Positions 27,415-36,368 of a stretch of 47,206 nucleotides of DNA are shown here, in pieces; within the stretch, counting starts at the first letter, position 1, and every line of letters starts with the position of its first letter. A model generated the notes under the pieces. The model was not told the origin of the DNA and ran no database searches. It saw only the letters and a list, made by a program, of their open reading frames with translations. The position numbers and the translations under genes were made by a program. The stretch spans positions 1 through 47,206 of the forward strand of contig CAMDXA010000015.1 of assembly GCA_945878065.1 (NCBI GenBank), in the 5' to 3' direction. The DNA comes from Bordetella parapertussis (GTDB lineage Bacteria; Pseudomonadota; Gammaproteobacteria; Burkholderiales; Burkholderiaceae_C).

Positions 27415-28191
27415 TCAGGCTTCCAAGGGCTCGCTGATAAAACAGTCGCGAAAGCTGTAGTAGCTGGAAGAAAAGAACATGGCTGCGAGCATCAGCATGG
27501 CCGGCAACATCAGCATCATGGATAGCTGACCTTCATCAAACAGCAGACTGATCAAGCTCAGCACCAAACTGGTGGTCAAGAAAATACTGGCCCATGTCAA
27601 GCCAAAAAAGGCAAATGCACGCCAATTGGCCCAGCATGCCATGAAGCTGAAAAAGATGCTTTTGACCAGCGGTTGTGCATGCCAATGGATCAATCCCGGG
27701 GCGTGCCAAAAAAGCGTTGAAAGAGGCAAGTACAAAAACAAGCTGAACAATGCCGCAGATTGAAAATCTTCGTTGATCACGGTGTCTTCGTTGAGTCCAT
27801 CGCCGCCCATGTACATGCGGGCAAATTCACCGTCGTCAAACACAGATGACAAGACCAATACAAAACAAAACAGCAATGCGTAAAGGAATCCCAGCAACAC
27901 CATTTTTTTGGATTGGGCGGCACCTTGTCTGAAACCGATGATCAACATGGTGGGCATAGGAAAACGCGCCAAGTCTGCCTCGCGGGCGGCGGCCATCAAG
28001 CCTAATGAAGCCACGGGAATGAACATCAAACCCAGAAAACTTCCGCCATACGACAGCAGCGATGTCATGGAAGCAATCGCCATGAACAATAGGAACAAAC
28101 CGCTGAGGGCCAAAGGCTGTCGCCAAAAATTGCGAATGCCTTGCCTGACCCACAGCGAACCGGTACGGGCTTTGACAACATTGAGTTTCAT
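27415..28191 (-). CDS. BPSS1780-like integral membrane protein
   Basis: A 258-residue inner-membrane protein with about six hydrophobic segments and a cytosolic start MKLNVVKARTGSLWVRQG. The opening and the pattern WVRQGIRNFWRQPLALSGLF are typical of the BPSS1780 family, found in Burkholderiales and of unknown function. It starts 3 bases after the thrB stop, so the two are cotranscribed. No transport or enzyme motif is visible. Confidence 0.8.
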   Translation of the reverse strand: MKLNVVKARTGSLWVRQGIRNFWRQPLALSGLFLLFMAIASMTSLLSYGGSFLGLMFIPVASLGLMAAAREADLARFPMPTMLIIGFRQGAAQSKKMVLLGFLYALLFCFVLVLSSVFDDGEFARMYMGGDGLNEDTVINEDFQSAALFSLFLYLPLSTLFWHAPGLIHWHAQPLVKSIFFSFMACWANWRAFAFFGLTWASIFLTTSLVLSLISLLFDEGQLSMMLMLPAMLMLAAMFFSSSYYSFRDCFISEPLEA

Positions 28192-28194
28192 AGG

Positions 28195-29145
28195 TCAGAG
28201 TGTGACAGGGTCATGCAATCTTTGTGTGAGGACGCGTTCAAAGTGCGCGGGGTCGTGGGGTTGCAGCATACTGGCTTGGCGTGGCAGATGAAAATCCCAC
28301 AGGCGTGAAATCCAAAAACGCAATGCCGCAGCGCGCAACATGGGGTTGAACAAGGCGCGTTCGGCAGTGCTCAAGGGCCGCACCGATTGGTAGGCCGACA
28401 GCATGGCTTGCAGTCGCACATGGTCCATGTCGCCGGTGTGTAAATCGATGCACCAATCGTTGATGCACACCCCCAGATCGAAGAGCCAATGGTCGCAACC
28501 GGCGAAATAAAAATCAAACACACCGCTGAGTTGGTCGCCGTCAAACATCACGTTGTTGCGAAATGCATCGGCATGCACAGGTCCGCTGGGCAAGGCCGCA
28601 TAAGCAGACAAACTGCTGACATGGTTTTGGTACGACATCTCGTGTGTCAGCAACCGGTGTTGTGCGGGTGAGAGAAATGGCAGCACAGCAGGCACGGTGT
28701 CGTTCCACCAAGCCAGTCCGCGCAAATTGATTTGAAAACGGTCAAAGTCGCGTGCAGCCAGATGCATTTGCGCCAAGGTGCGACCCATGGCCGCACAGTG
28801 CGCTGCACCGGGTTGCAGTTCAGATTGACCGTTTAAGCGGTTGACCACGGCAGCTGGTTTGTCCAGCAGCGTGAGCAAAATATCGCCTTGCTGGTTGGAC
28901 TGCGGGTCGGGCACAGGAATGCTGCGCGCCGCCAAGTGTTTCATCAGGTACAAATAAAAAGGCAGTTGTTCGTGGGTGAGCCGTTCGAACAGCGTCAAAA
29001 CATACTCGCCTTGGTCGGTGGTCAGAAAATAGTTGGTGTTTTCAATGCCGCTGCTGATGCCTTGCAATTGCACCAGCTCGCCAATGGACAACTGGCTCAA
29101 CAACGCTCGGGCTTGCTGCTCGGAGACTTCGGTGAAAACGGCCAT
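28195..29145 (-). CDS. thrB: homoserine kinase (ThrB2, APH-fold)
   Basis: Phosphorylates homoserine in threonine synthesis. The 316-residue protein is the aminoglycoside-phosphotransferase-like type II homoserine kinase, not the GHMP type. Motifs: GISSGIENTNYFL (nucleotide-side loop), GPVHADAFRNNVMFDG with the catalytic aspartate, and GVFDFYFAGCDHWLFDL with the metal-binding aspartate. Start is the ATG at 29143-29145 (MAVFTEVSEQQA), as in relatives; upstream in-frame codons overlap the polA promoter. Divergent from polA with 60 bases between the starts. Confidence 0.93.
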   Translation of the reverse strand: MAVFTEVSEQQARALLSQLSIGELVQLQGISSGIENTNYFLTTDQGEYVLTLFERLTHEQLPFYLYLMKHLAARSIPVPDPQSNQQGDILLTLLDKPAAVVNRLNGQSELQPGAAHCAAMGRTLAQMHLAARDFDRFQINLRGLAWWNDTVPAVLPFLSPAQHRLLTHEMSYQNHVSSLSAYAALPSGPVHADAFRNNVMFDGDQLSGVFDFYFAGCDHWLFDLGVCINDWCIDLHTGDMDHVRLQAMLSAYQSVRPLSTAERALFNPMLRAAALRFWISRLWDFHLPRQASMLQPHDPAHFERVLTQRLHDPVTL

Positions 29146-29182
29146 GGCAAAGGTGAGAACAGCTCGGGCAAAAAAGAAGAAT

Positions 29183-29200
29183 CGATTGTAGGCACAATCG
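29183..29200. promoter_or_regulatory. inverted repeat and -10 in the thrB-polA gap
   Basis: CGATTGT (29183-29189) and ACAATCG (29194-29200) form a perfect 7-base inverted repeat. It contains CACAAT (29193-29198), placed so that transcription would begin at 29205, one base before the polA ATG. There is no good -35 and no ribosome site for polA. A symmetric site could bind a regulator or give -10 elements on both strands. Confidence 0.45.
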
Positions 29201-29205
29201 CTGTC

Positions 29206-31989
29206 ATGCAAGACACACCTACTTTACTGCTGGTCGACGGTTCAAGTTACCTCTACCGCGCCTTTCATGCCATGCCCGATTTGCGTGCAGATCGCAATGA
29301 CCCGAGCAGCCAAGCCACCGGTGCGATCCGCGGCATGGTCAATATGCTGACCAGCCTGCGTCGCGACTGGCCCACCGCGCATGCGGTGTGTGTGTTTGAT
29401 GCCAAAGGGCCGACGTTTCGCGACGCTATTTATCCCGAGTACAAGGCCACGCGCTCGCCCATGCCGGATGACTTGCGCAGCCAGATCGAGCCCATACACC
29501 GGCTTGTCAAATTGCTGGGTTGGCCGTTGCTGGATGTACCGGGTGTTGAAGCGGACGATGTGATTGCCACGCTGGCGCATGTGGCCGCTGAACAAGGCAT
29601 GCAAGTGGTGGTCTCCAGTGGCGACAAAGATTTGAGTCAATTGGTGAACGAGCGCATCACCATCATCGACACCATGAACGGCAAAAAACGCGATGTGGCA
29701 GGTGTCACCGAGGAGTTTGGCGTGCCCCCCCGTTTGATGATCGATTTCCAAACGCTGGTGGGCGACACGGTAGACAACGTACCCGGCGTCGCCAAGGTTG
29801 GCCCTAAGACCGCGGCCAAATGGTTGATGGAATACGGTTCGTTAGATGCGTTGCTCGCGCATGCCGATGACATCAAAGGCGTGGCGGGTGAGAACCTGCG
29901 CCAAGCTCGCGACTGGTTGGCCACAGGCCGCCAATTGGTCAGCATGAAAATCGATTGCGATCTGCGCGAGTACGTCCCTGGCTGGCCGCATCTCGATGGC
30001 ATTTTGATGCAAGCCGCAGACGAGGCAGAACTGCTTGCGTTCTACCGCCAATACGGCTTCAAAGGCTTGGCCACAGCGGTGACTGGCGACGCACCTGCGC
30101 CCCGCGCCAACGCGACGGCTCACCACGGTGGCGGTGTGGGTGAAGTGGGCGTGTTGTTTGATGCGCCTGCTCCGATGTTGGATACGCCGGTGAATTACGA
30201 GACCGTGCTGACATGGGACAGCTTTGAGCGTTGGTTGGATGTGTTGCAACACGCAGAACTGGTGGCGCTGGACACCGAGACCACGTCGCTGGTGGAAATG
30301 CAAGCGCAAATTGTTGGCATCAGTGTGTGTGTGAACCCGGGCGACGCCGCCTACATACCCCTGGCACACAACGCCGCCGATGCGCCTGCGCAATTGCCGC
30401 TGCAAGACGTGTTGCAAAAGCTCAAGCCTTGGTTGGAAGACGGCAGCAAACACAAACTGGGTCAGCATGTGAAATACGACCGCCATGTGTTTGCCAACCA
30501 CGGCATTGAAGTGCACGGCTATGTGCACGACACCATGTTGCAAAGCTATGTGTTGGAAGTGCACAAACCCCACAGTTTAGAAAGTCTGGCCGACAGGCAC
30601 TTGGGTCGCAAAGGACTGTCGTATGAAGACATGTGCGGCAAGGGCGCACACCAGATTTCTTTCGCACAAGTCGATGTAGAAAAGGCTTCTCATTACGCTT
30701 GTGAGGATGCAGATTTCACTTTGTCGGTGCACCAACGGTTGTGGCCGTTGTTGCAAGCCGATGAAAAATTGAATTTTGTCTACCAGTTGGAAATGCAAAG
30801 CAGCGAAGCGCTCTACCGCATAGAACGAAATGGCGTGTTGATTGATGCGCCCACATTGGCAACGCAAAGCCACGCCTTGGGTTTGCGCATCATGCAACTC
30901 GAAGAAGAAGCGTATGAGATTGCCGGCCAACGGTTTAACTTGGCCTCGCCCAAGCAGTTGGGGGAAATATTTTTTGACAAGCTCGGTTTGCCGGTGGTGA
31001 AAAAAACCGCCACCGGTGCCCGCAGCACCGACGAAGAAGTGTTGGAGAAATTGGCGGACGACTATCCTCTGCCCAAGAAGATTTTGGAGCACCGTTCTCT
31101 GTCCAAACTCAAAGGCACCTACACCGACAAACTCGCTCAACTCGCGCAACCGCTGACTGGCAGAGTTCATACGCATTACGCGCAAGCCGTGGCGGTCACC
31201 GGCAGGTTGTCGAGCAACGATCCGAATTTGCAAAACATTCCTATCCGCACGCCCGAGGGACGCAAAGTGCGCGAGGCTTTTGTCGCGCCGCCTGGTTTCG
31301 TGATCGCCAGCGCTGACTACAGCCAGATTGAATTGCGCATCATGGCGCATATCAGCGAAGACCCGGCTTTACTCAAAGCATTTCATGAGGGTCTGGATGT
31401 GCACAAAGCCACTGCGGCAGAAGTGTTTGGCCTGACACCGGACACGGTGAGCAGCGAGCAGCGCCGTTACGCCAAGGTCATCAATTTTGGTTTGATTTAT
31501 GGCATGAGTGCGTTCGGGTTGGCCAAGGCTTTGGGCATTGACAACACCGCCGCCAAAAATTACATAGAGCGGTATTTCCTGCGCTTTGCAGGCGTCAAAC
31601 GCTACATGGATGAAACCCGCGCACAGGCCAAGGCCCAAGGCTATGTCGAGACGGTGTTTGGCAGACGTTTGTATTTGCCCGAGATCAATTCACCGAATGG
31701 ACCGCGCCGAGGAGGTGCCGAACGCGCCGCCATCAACGCGCCCATGCAAGGCACGGCGGCAGACCTGATCAAACTCAGCATGGTCAAGGTGCAACAGGTG
31801 CTTGATGCGCAGCACAAAGGCACGCGCATGATCATGCAAGTGCATGATGAGTTGGTGTTTGAAGTGCCGGATGCAGAAGTCGATTGGGTGAAAACAGAAA
31901 TCCCCAGACTGATGGCAGATGTGGCGCAACTCAAAGTGCCTTTGCTCGCAGAGGTAGGTGTCGGCAGCAACTGGGACCAAGCGCATTAA
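29206..31989 (+). CDS. polA: DNA polymerase I
   Basis: Replicative and repair polymerase that removes RNA primers and fills gaps. The 927 residues hold a 5'-3' exonuclease domain (about 1-290; LLLVDGSSYLYRAFHA, GVEADDVIATL, SSGDKDLSQLV). A 3'-5' exonuclease domain with intact DET signature follows (VALDTETTSLVEMQ, about 345-520). The polymerase domain has ASADYSQIELRIMAH (motif A), RRYAKVINFGLIYGMS (O helix) and MQVHDELVFEVP (motif C). I chose the ATG at 29206 (MQDTPTLLLVDGSSY), which opens right on the conserved core; longer in-frame reading crosses thrB. All three activities should be functional. Confidence 0.97.
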   Translation: MQDTPTLLLVDGSSYLYRAFHAMPDLRADRNDPSSQATGAIRGMVNMLTSLRRDWPTAHAVCVFDAKGPTFRDAIYPEYKATRSPMPDDLRSQIEPIHRLVKLLGWPLLDVPGVEADDVIATLAHVAAEQGMQVVVSSGDKDLSQLVNERITIIDTMNGKKRDVAGVTEEFGVPPRLMIDFQTLVGDTVDNVPGVAKVGPKTAAKWLMEYGSLDALLAHADDIKGVAGENLRQARDWLATGRQLVSMKIDCDLREYVPGWPHLDGILMQAADEAELLAFYRQYGFKGLATAVTGDAPAPRANATAHHGGGVGEVGVLFDAPAPMLDTPVNYETVLTWDSFERWLDVLQHAELVALDTETTSLVEMQAQIVGISVCVNPGDAAYIPLAHNAADAPAQLPLQDVLQKLKPWLEDGSKHKLGQHVKYDRHVFANHGIEVHGYVHDTMLQSYVLEVHKPHSLESLADRHLGRKGLSYEDMCGKGAHQISFAQVDVEKASHYACEDADFTLSVHQRLWPLLQADEKLNFVYQLEMQSSEALYRIERNGVLIDAPTLATQSHALGLRIMQLEEEAYEIAGQRFNLASPKQLGEIFFDKLGLPVVKKTATGARSTDEEVLEKLADDYPLPKKILEHRSLSKLKGTYTDKLAQLAQPLTGRVHTHYAQAVAVTGRLSSNDPNLQNIPIRTPEGRKVREAFVAPPGFVIASADYSQIELRIMAHISEDPALLKAFHEGLDVHKATAAEVFGLTPDTVSSEQRRYAKVINFGLIYGMSAFGLAKALGIDNTAAKNYIERYFLRFAGVKRYMDETRAQAKAQGYVETVFGRRLYLPEINSPNGPRRGGAERAAINAPMQGTAADLIKLSMVKVQQVLDAQHKGTRMIMQVHDELVFEVPDAEVDWVKTEIPRLMADVAQLKVPLLAEVGVGSNWDQAH

Positions 31990-32058
31990 TGCCACCGCGC
32001 CATCACAGCGCATAATAGCCTGCTTGTATAAGTGGTTATTTATTCAACTATCAGACCT

Positions 32059-32949
32059 ATGAACCATTCACAGATGCGTGATGCGGCTGCCTGGTTGGCA
32101 CCTGCCAAAACGTTTGAACATAACGATCGTCGGACATGGTTGAAGACCGCACTGGGGGTGGGATATGCCGCCGCTTGTTTGCCGTTGTCTGCGCAAAGCG
32201 CTGTTCGCACCAGCAGCGAAGGATTGTTGTGCGGTGAGGCAATGGTGAATATCAATGGTTTTCAGATGCCTGTGTACCGCAGCGTGCCAATTGGCAAAAC
32301 CCATTGCCCGGTGGTCTTGGTGGTGTCAGAAATTTTTGGTGTGCACGAATACATCGCAGACATCACCAGACGCTTGGCGCACCAAGGCTACATGGCCATT
32401 GCACCTGAATTGATGTTGCGACAAGGCAAGCCGAGCAGTTATACCGAGATGGGCAAGTTGATCGCCGAGGTGGTGTCAAAAGTACCCGATGAACAAGTCA
32501 TGGGTGACTTGGACGCATGCGTGACGTGGGCCGCCACCCAAGGTGGCGATGTGTCTAGACTGGGCATCACAGGTTTTTGCTGGGGAGGGCGCATCACTTG
32601 GTTGTACGCTGCCCACAACCCAACGGTAAAAGCGGGCGTGGCCTGGTATGGCAGATTGAGTGGCCCTGTGTCTGCATTCAATCCCCGGCACGCAGTTGAT
32701 CTGGCGGGGCAATTCAAAGCACCCGTGCTGGGCTTGTATGGCGGCGCAGATACCGGTATCTCTTTGGAATCCGTAGAAAAAATGCAAGCGGCTTTGGCCG
32801 CTGGCAATGAAGCGGCACGACGCAGTTTGATTCATGTGTATGCCAACGCTCCGCATGCGTTTCATGCTGATTACCGACCCAGCTATCGCGAAGCAGAAGC
32901 CAAAGATGGCTGGCAAAGAATGTTGCGCTGGTTCGACACAATGAAATGA
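32059..32949 (+). CDS. dienelactone hydrolase family protein with Tat-type signal
   Basis: An alpha/beta hydrolase of the dienelactone hydrolase family, 296 residues from the ATG at 32059. The catalytic triad is visible: Cys174 (GFCWGG), Asp231 (GGADTG) and His266 (APHAFH), with the assisting Glu91 in VSEIFGVHEY. Unusually it carries a long N-terminus with DRRTWLK and a hydrophobic segment ending in LPLSAQSA, which looks like a twin-arginine signal, suggesting export. True substrate is unknown; family members hydrolyse many lactones and esters. The zinc-type transporter gene follows 7 bases later, so the two are cotranscribed. Confidence 0.88.
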   Translation: MNHSQMRDAAAWLAPAKTFEHNDRRTWLKTALGVGYAAACLPLSAQSAVRTSSEGLLCGEAMVNINGFQMPVYRSVPIGKTHCPVVLVVSEIFGVHEYIADITRRLAHQGYMAIAPELMLRQGKPSSYTEMGKLIAEVVSKVPDEQVMGDLDACVTWAATQGGDVSRLGITGFCWGGRITWLYAAHNPTVKAGVAWYGRLSGPVSAFNPRHAVDLAGQFKAPVLGLYGGADTGISLESVEKMQAALAAGNEAARRSLIHVYANAPHAFHADYRPSYREAEAKDGWQRMLRWFDTMK

Positions 32950-32956
32950 GTGATTT

Positions 32957-33784
32957 ATGAGTTTGGTTTTGCTTGCGATTGTGGCGGGCACCCTGAGTGC
33001 CGGTGTGGGAAGTGTGTTGTTGGCGGCTTTGCTGGCTCGCGCTTTGATGATGCGCTTCACGCAGCATTTGCTCAGTTTGGCGGCAGGTGCATTGTTGGCC
33101 ACCGCATTCATGCATTTGTTACCTGAGGCGTTCGAGTCCGACATCACGCCACAGTTGTTGTTCATGACTTTATTGGGTGGGCTGGTGTTTTTCTTTTTGC
33201 TGGACAAGGCCGAGTTGTGGCACCACGGGCATGAACATGGTGAAGGCCATCACCATGCACTCCATGGCGATACACACGACCATGCGCACCACCACCACGC
33301 AGACGATTCAAACAGCCAAAACCCGCAAGGCTTCGCAGGCAGTTGGGCGGTATTGGCAGGCGACAGCGTCCATGCATTTGGCGACGGCATATTGGTGGCA
33401 GCGGCGTTCATGACCAATTTCAGTTTGGGAGTGGCCGCGTCATTGGCTGTGCTGGCCCATGAAACGCCACACCATATGGGCGATTTGGCGGTGCTGCAAC
33501 GCGGTTTTGGCCAGGGGCGTGCTGCTTTGTTGAAATTGTGTTTGGCCGGTGGCGTCACCGTGGTGGGTGGCTTGTTGGGCTTTTTCCTGATTGAAGGCCA
33601 TGAGGATTGGCTGCCGTACATGTTGGTGGTCGCCAGCAGCAGCTATGTGTATGTGGCCTTGGCCGATTTGATTCCGCAGCTGCAAAAACGCTTGTCAGCC
33701 TCAGCCACGAGCATGCAAGTGCTGTGGTTGTTGGCCGGTATCGGATTGGTGACCTTGGCCACGCAGTTGATGCATGTGCATTGA
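32957..33784 (+). CDS. ZIP family metal transporter
   Basis: A 275-residue inner-membrane transporter of the ZIP family, probably moving zinc or a similar divalent metal into the cytosol. About eight hydrophobic segments surround a histidine-rich loop at about residues 92-115 (HHGHEHGEGHHH and THDHAHHHH), the usual metal-handling loop between helices III and IV. The helix-V signature VLAHETPHHMGD contains the metal-site residues H, E, P and H. Helix IV has DSVHAFGDGILVAAAF. It starts 7 bases after the hydrolase gene and is convergent with the HupE-like operon. Confidence 0.92.
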   Translation: MSLVLLAIVAGTLSAGVGSVLLAALLARALMMRFTQHLLSLAAGALLATAFMHLLPEAFESDITPQLLFMTLLGGLVFFFLLDKAELWHHGHEHGEGHHHALHGDTHDHAHHHHADDSNSQNPQGFAGSWAVLAGDSVHAFGDGILVAAAFMTNFSLGVAASLAVLAHETPHHMGDLAVLQRGFGQGRAALLKLCLAGGVTVVGGLLGFFLIEGHEDWLPYMLVVASSSYVYVALADLIPQLQKRLSASATSMQVLWLLAGIGLVTLATQLMHVH

Positions 33785-33826
33785 ATGGATGGACTGGCGC
33801 GGACTGTCGAATTCCATCGGCTCGAT

Positions 33827-34987
33827 TTAATCCATCAACCTTTGCACCAACCAAATACCTGAAATCAGCAAAACGCCCCATGAACCATAGGTCATGACAA
33901 GTTGTTTGGTTCGGGCTTGCCTGGCCAGCAAGATGATGGGGATGCCCACTGCAACCACCGCGGCTATCTGGCCCAATTCAACGCCGATATTGAAGGCCAG
34001 CACAGTTTCGATGAAGTAGGTTTGCGACAAACCCAACTCGCGCAGACCATTGGCAAAGCCCATGCCGTGGATCAGACCAAAAATGAACGCCAACTTCCAT
34101 TGGCTCCATTGAATCCGTGTTTGCAGATTCAAAGCGGCTGAAATCATGATGGACAAAGCAATGGCCGATTCAATCCAGCGTGATGGCAAGGAGATCACAT
34201 CAAGGACCGAAGCGAGCAAGGTGATGGAGTGGGCCAAGGTGAATGCGGTGATCACTTTGAGCGCAAACCATGCGGCAGTCTTGGTGCCATTGTTGTCAGT
34301 GTCAGTGGTGCCTGTGGCGCGGTGCAGCAGCATCAGCCCGGGCAGCAAAAGCGTCAAAAGAAACAGCAAATGGTCCGGACCGCCCCAGATATGCCAAGCA
34401 CCTTCATGGGTAAACAACCCGATGGTGGACCAGCGCTTGGTGTCGCCCAAGGCAAAGCGTTGGGTTTGCGTGCTTGAGTCAAACACTGACGAGATTTCTT
34501 CTTTGCCCAGTTGCAGCTTGAAAAAAGCACGTCCTAGTTTGTCGTTTTGGTTGAAAAAGCTATAGCGCACCACCACAAATTTGATCTCAGGCGCAATGCT
34601 TGGGCTGGTGAAACGCTGGCGCACATACAGACCATCGTTGCGTAACACCACGGACTGCGAAACAAATTCCAAGGGCTGCGCTTCTTCATTCAGTTGCACC
34701 CCAAGCGACTCTTGAATGACTTGGGTAATGGCCGGTTGCATGGCCTGCAATTGCTCAGGGGTAGGCGTGGCTGCAGGCGGCACTGGCGCAGGTACAGGTG
34801 CATCGGACGGCTTAGGGGGCTGCAAGAGATTGCCCAAGTCGCGCACGATGAAATCCAGCTCAATTTGTAGGCGGCCATTGCTCTCTGTGAGCACCAGGTA
34901 ACTGTTACCGGTTTGGTGGGCCAGCGCAGGCACTGACAAGAAAACATATGCCAAGAAAAGCCGCAGTATTTGTGTGCAAGTGTTCAT
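33827..34987 (-). CDS. HupE/UreJ_2-like membrane protein
   Basis: About 386 residues, last gene of a three-gene operon. An N-terminal signal (ILRLFLAYVFLSVPALAH) leads to a periplasmic domain of about 170 residues with a proline-rich linker (PPKPSDAPVPAPVPP). A C-terminal membrane domain of six to seven helices opens with GAWHIWGGPDHLLFLLTLLL, the hallmark of the HupE/UreJ_2 family. Related short HupE/UreJ proteins import nickel or cobalt, but this long form with an exported N-terminal domain is not characterised to my knowledge. Start ATG at 34985-34987 is chosen because it opens on the signal peptide. It follows the preceding gene by 10 bases. Confidence 0.85.
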   Translation of the reverse strand: MNTCTQILRLFLAYVFLSVPALAHQTGNSYLVLTESNGRLQIELDFIVRDLGNLLQPPKPSDAPVPAPVPPAATPTPEQLQAMQPAITQVIQESLGVQLNEEAQPLEFVSQSVVLRNDGLYVRQRFTSPSIAPEIKFVVVRYSFFNQNDKLGRAFFKLQLGKEEISSVFDSSTQTQRFALGDTKRWSTIGLFTHEGAWHIWGGPDHLLFLLTLLLPGLMLLHRATGTTDTDNNGTKTAAWFALKVITAFTLAHSITLLASVLDVISLPSRWIESAIALSIMISAALNLQTRIQWSQWKLAFIFGLIHGMGFANGLRELGLSQTYFIETVLAFNIGVELGQIAAVVAVGIPIILLARQARTKQLVMTYGSWGVLLISGIWLVQRLMD

Positions 34988-34997
34988 GTGCAATGTC

Positions 34998-35726
34998 TCA
35001 ATACTTTTCACCCAAGGCCTCAAGTGTCAAAGCTTTCAGACTTTGCGGATAGGCATTGCGCAAGTCAGTCATCAGTTGCTTGAATTTTTTCCGCCCCTCG
35101 GCGGCAGAGAGCAATTGCTGATCGATGGCTTGGAGGGTGTGGATGGCTTGAATGAACTTGACTTCTTCTTGGTTGACAAGGGCTGCTTTGGATTGGAGCA
35201 ATGTCTCGCCGATCTGAAGCAATGTGGCCAGCTCATCACGGCTTTGTGACAGCGGCTTGAGTGGGTTGTCGGTGAAGCTGTCGTAAAACTGGTTTTTGAA
35301 TAAACGGTATTTGGCCTCGGTGGCATAAACGGACTTGGGATCTATCGCAAGTGCCAATCGGTAATGTTGCAGGGGCGACAAATACAAACCAATCTTTTCA
35401 GATTTGACCAGGGCAAAACCGGCGCGGGTGAGCTCACCCAGCAAAGCGGTTGACTCCAGTCCATTGACTGCACCATGGCTTTGAATATCTTCATTGAACA
35501 AATCGCGGATGCTGTCCAAGGTGGTGGCGATCTGGAAGTGGGCCTTGGCTTTGTCCACCGACGAGGCGGAAGAAGTCGTCACGGTTTGTGTTTGCAGCAA
35601 AGTCTGCATGAAGCGTTGGCGCGTTTCCGTGGTGATCGAGTCGTGTGCCCAGGCACTGCCACCGCACAACACGGCCAGAGACCAGCCCACACCACCCATG
35701 CGCCAAAAATAAGCGCTTGATTTCAT
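34998..35726 (-). CDS. exported protein of unknown function
   Basis: I do not recognise this 242-residue protein. It has a Sec signal peptide (GVGWSLAVLCGGSAWAHD, cleavage about residue 28) and a mature part predicted mainly helical, with TPR-like spacing in LSPLQHYRLALAIDPKSVYA and a helical C-terminus (AAEGRKKFKQLMTDLRNAY). No cysteines or metal motifs stand out in the mature chain. Its ATG overlaps the stop of the upstream gene as ATGA, and the HupE-like gene follows after 10 bases, so it is very likely a partner of that membrane protein. Confidence 0.75.
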   Translation of the reverse strand: MKSSAYFWRMGGVGWSLAVLCGGSAWAHDSITTETRQRFMQTLLQTQTVTTSSASSVDKAKAHFQIATTLDSIRDLFNEDIQSHGAVNGLESTALLGELTRAGFALVKSEKIGLYLSPLQHYRLALAIDPKSVYATEAKYRLFKNQFYDSFTDNPLKPLSQSRDELATLLQIGETLLQSKAALVNQEEVKFIQAIHTLQAIDQQLLSAAEGRKKFKQLMTDLRNAYPQSLKALTLEALGEKY

Positions 35727-36301
35727 GGCTCAACAGGGGCAGGAGGGGGTTCTAACTTCTCGCCGGAAAAGTAGGCCTGTGCACCCGGGTGCATCGCCAT
35801 GCCGAAGCGTGAAGTGGCGGGTTTGAGGAGCTTTAAGGTGTCGGCAGCTTCCATCAGCGCCATTGTCACCAAATAGCCGTGGTAAAGCGGTAAATCAGTG
35901 CGTGCCACCAGCAGATGCTTGCCGTTATCGACCAAAATTTCCAGGTCCATCGGTGCAAACTCCGCAAAGGGCTCAGCGCCCGACAGCATTTGCTGTGCAT
36001 GCGTGTAAGACAGCACGGCCAATTTGACTTGGTTGGTCTTGAGCAAACTGGCGGTGCGCGTCATTTTGTGCGCTCTGCTCACCATGGCTCGGCTCAGTGG
36101 CAGCTTGTCGCGCAGCACCGCAACCCACGCCTCACCGGTATCGTCACCCGGCATGTCTTCAAGCGAGGTCATGATTTGCATATTGCGTTTGCGAAATACA
36201 TTCCAGAACCGGTAGGGCGTGTGCGCCCAGAGGCTGGAAGTGGCAGTCGCCACCAGTGAACCCAACAGGCTGAGTCGCGTCAAGAAAAATCGTCTGTGCA
36301 T
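35723..36301 (-). CDS. exported protein of unknown function, weakly TAXI-like
   Basis: A 192-residue protein, first of the three-gene operon. The N-terminus MHRRFFLTRLSLLGSL with a later A-x-A site is a signal sequence with a twin-arginine look. The mature part has no family I can name with confidence. The near-C-terminal stretch MAMHPGAQAYFSGEKL recalls the HPGA-x-x-x-Y end of TAXI-type TRAP solute-binding proteins, but the protein is too short to be a complete one. The last residues are proline-rich. Its stop overlaps the start of the next gene (ATGA). Confidence 0.7.
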   Translation of the reverse strand: MHRRFFLTRLSLLGSLVATATSSLWAHTPYRFWNVFRKRNMQIMTSLEDMPGDDTGEAWVAVLRDKLPLSRAMVSRAHKMTRTASLLKTNQVKLAVLSYTHAQQMLSGAEPFAEFAPMDLEILVDNGKHLLVARTDLPLYHGYLVTMALMEAADTLKLLKPATSRFGMAMHPGAQAYFSGEKLEPPPAPVEP

Positions 36302-36318
36302 AAGAGAGTTGAATTGCC

Positions 36319-36349
36319 AAAAAAAAGAGCGAGGTTAACTCGCTCTTTT
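36319..36349 (-). terminator. intrinsic terminator after the formamidase-like gene
   Basis: Perfect 11-base arms, AAAAGAGCGAG (36323-36333) and CTCGCTCTTTT (36339-36349), with a 5-base loop. On the minus strand the hairpin ends in eight T residues, 20 bases after the stop of the gene at 36369. It separates that gene from the HupE-type operon. The four T residues on the plus strand could give weak reverse activity. Confidence 0.85.
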
Positions 36350-36368
36350 GAACATGCGGGGAAGTGGG

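Noticed and set aside
33230..33300. Short repeated GAYCAYCAC-like sequence that resembles a tandem repeat
   Set aside because: It codes for the histidine-rich loop of the ZIP transporter; repetition follows from the His codons.
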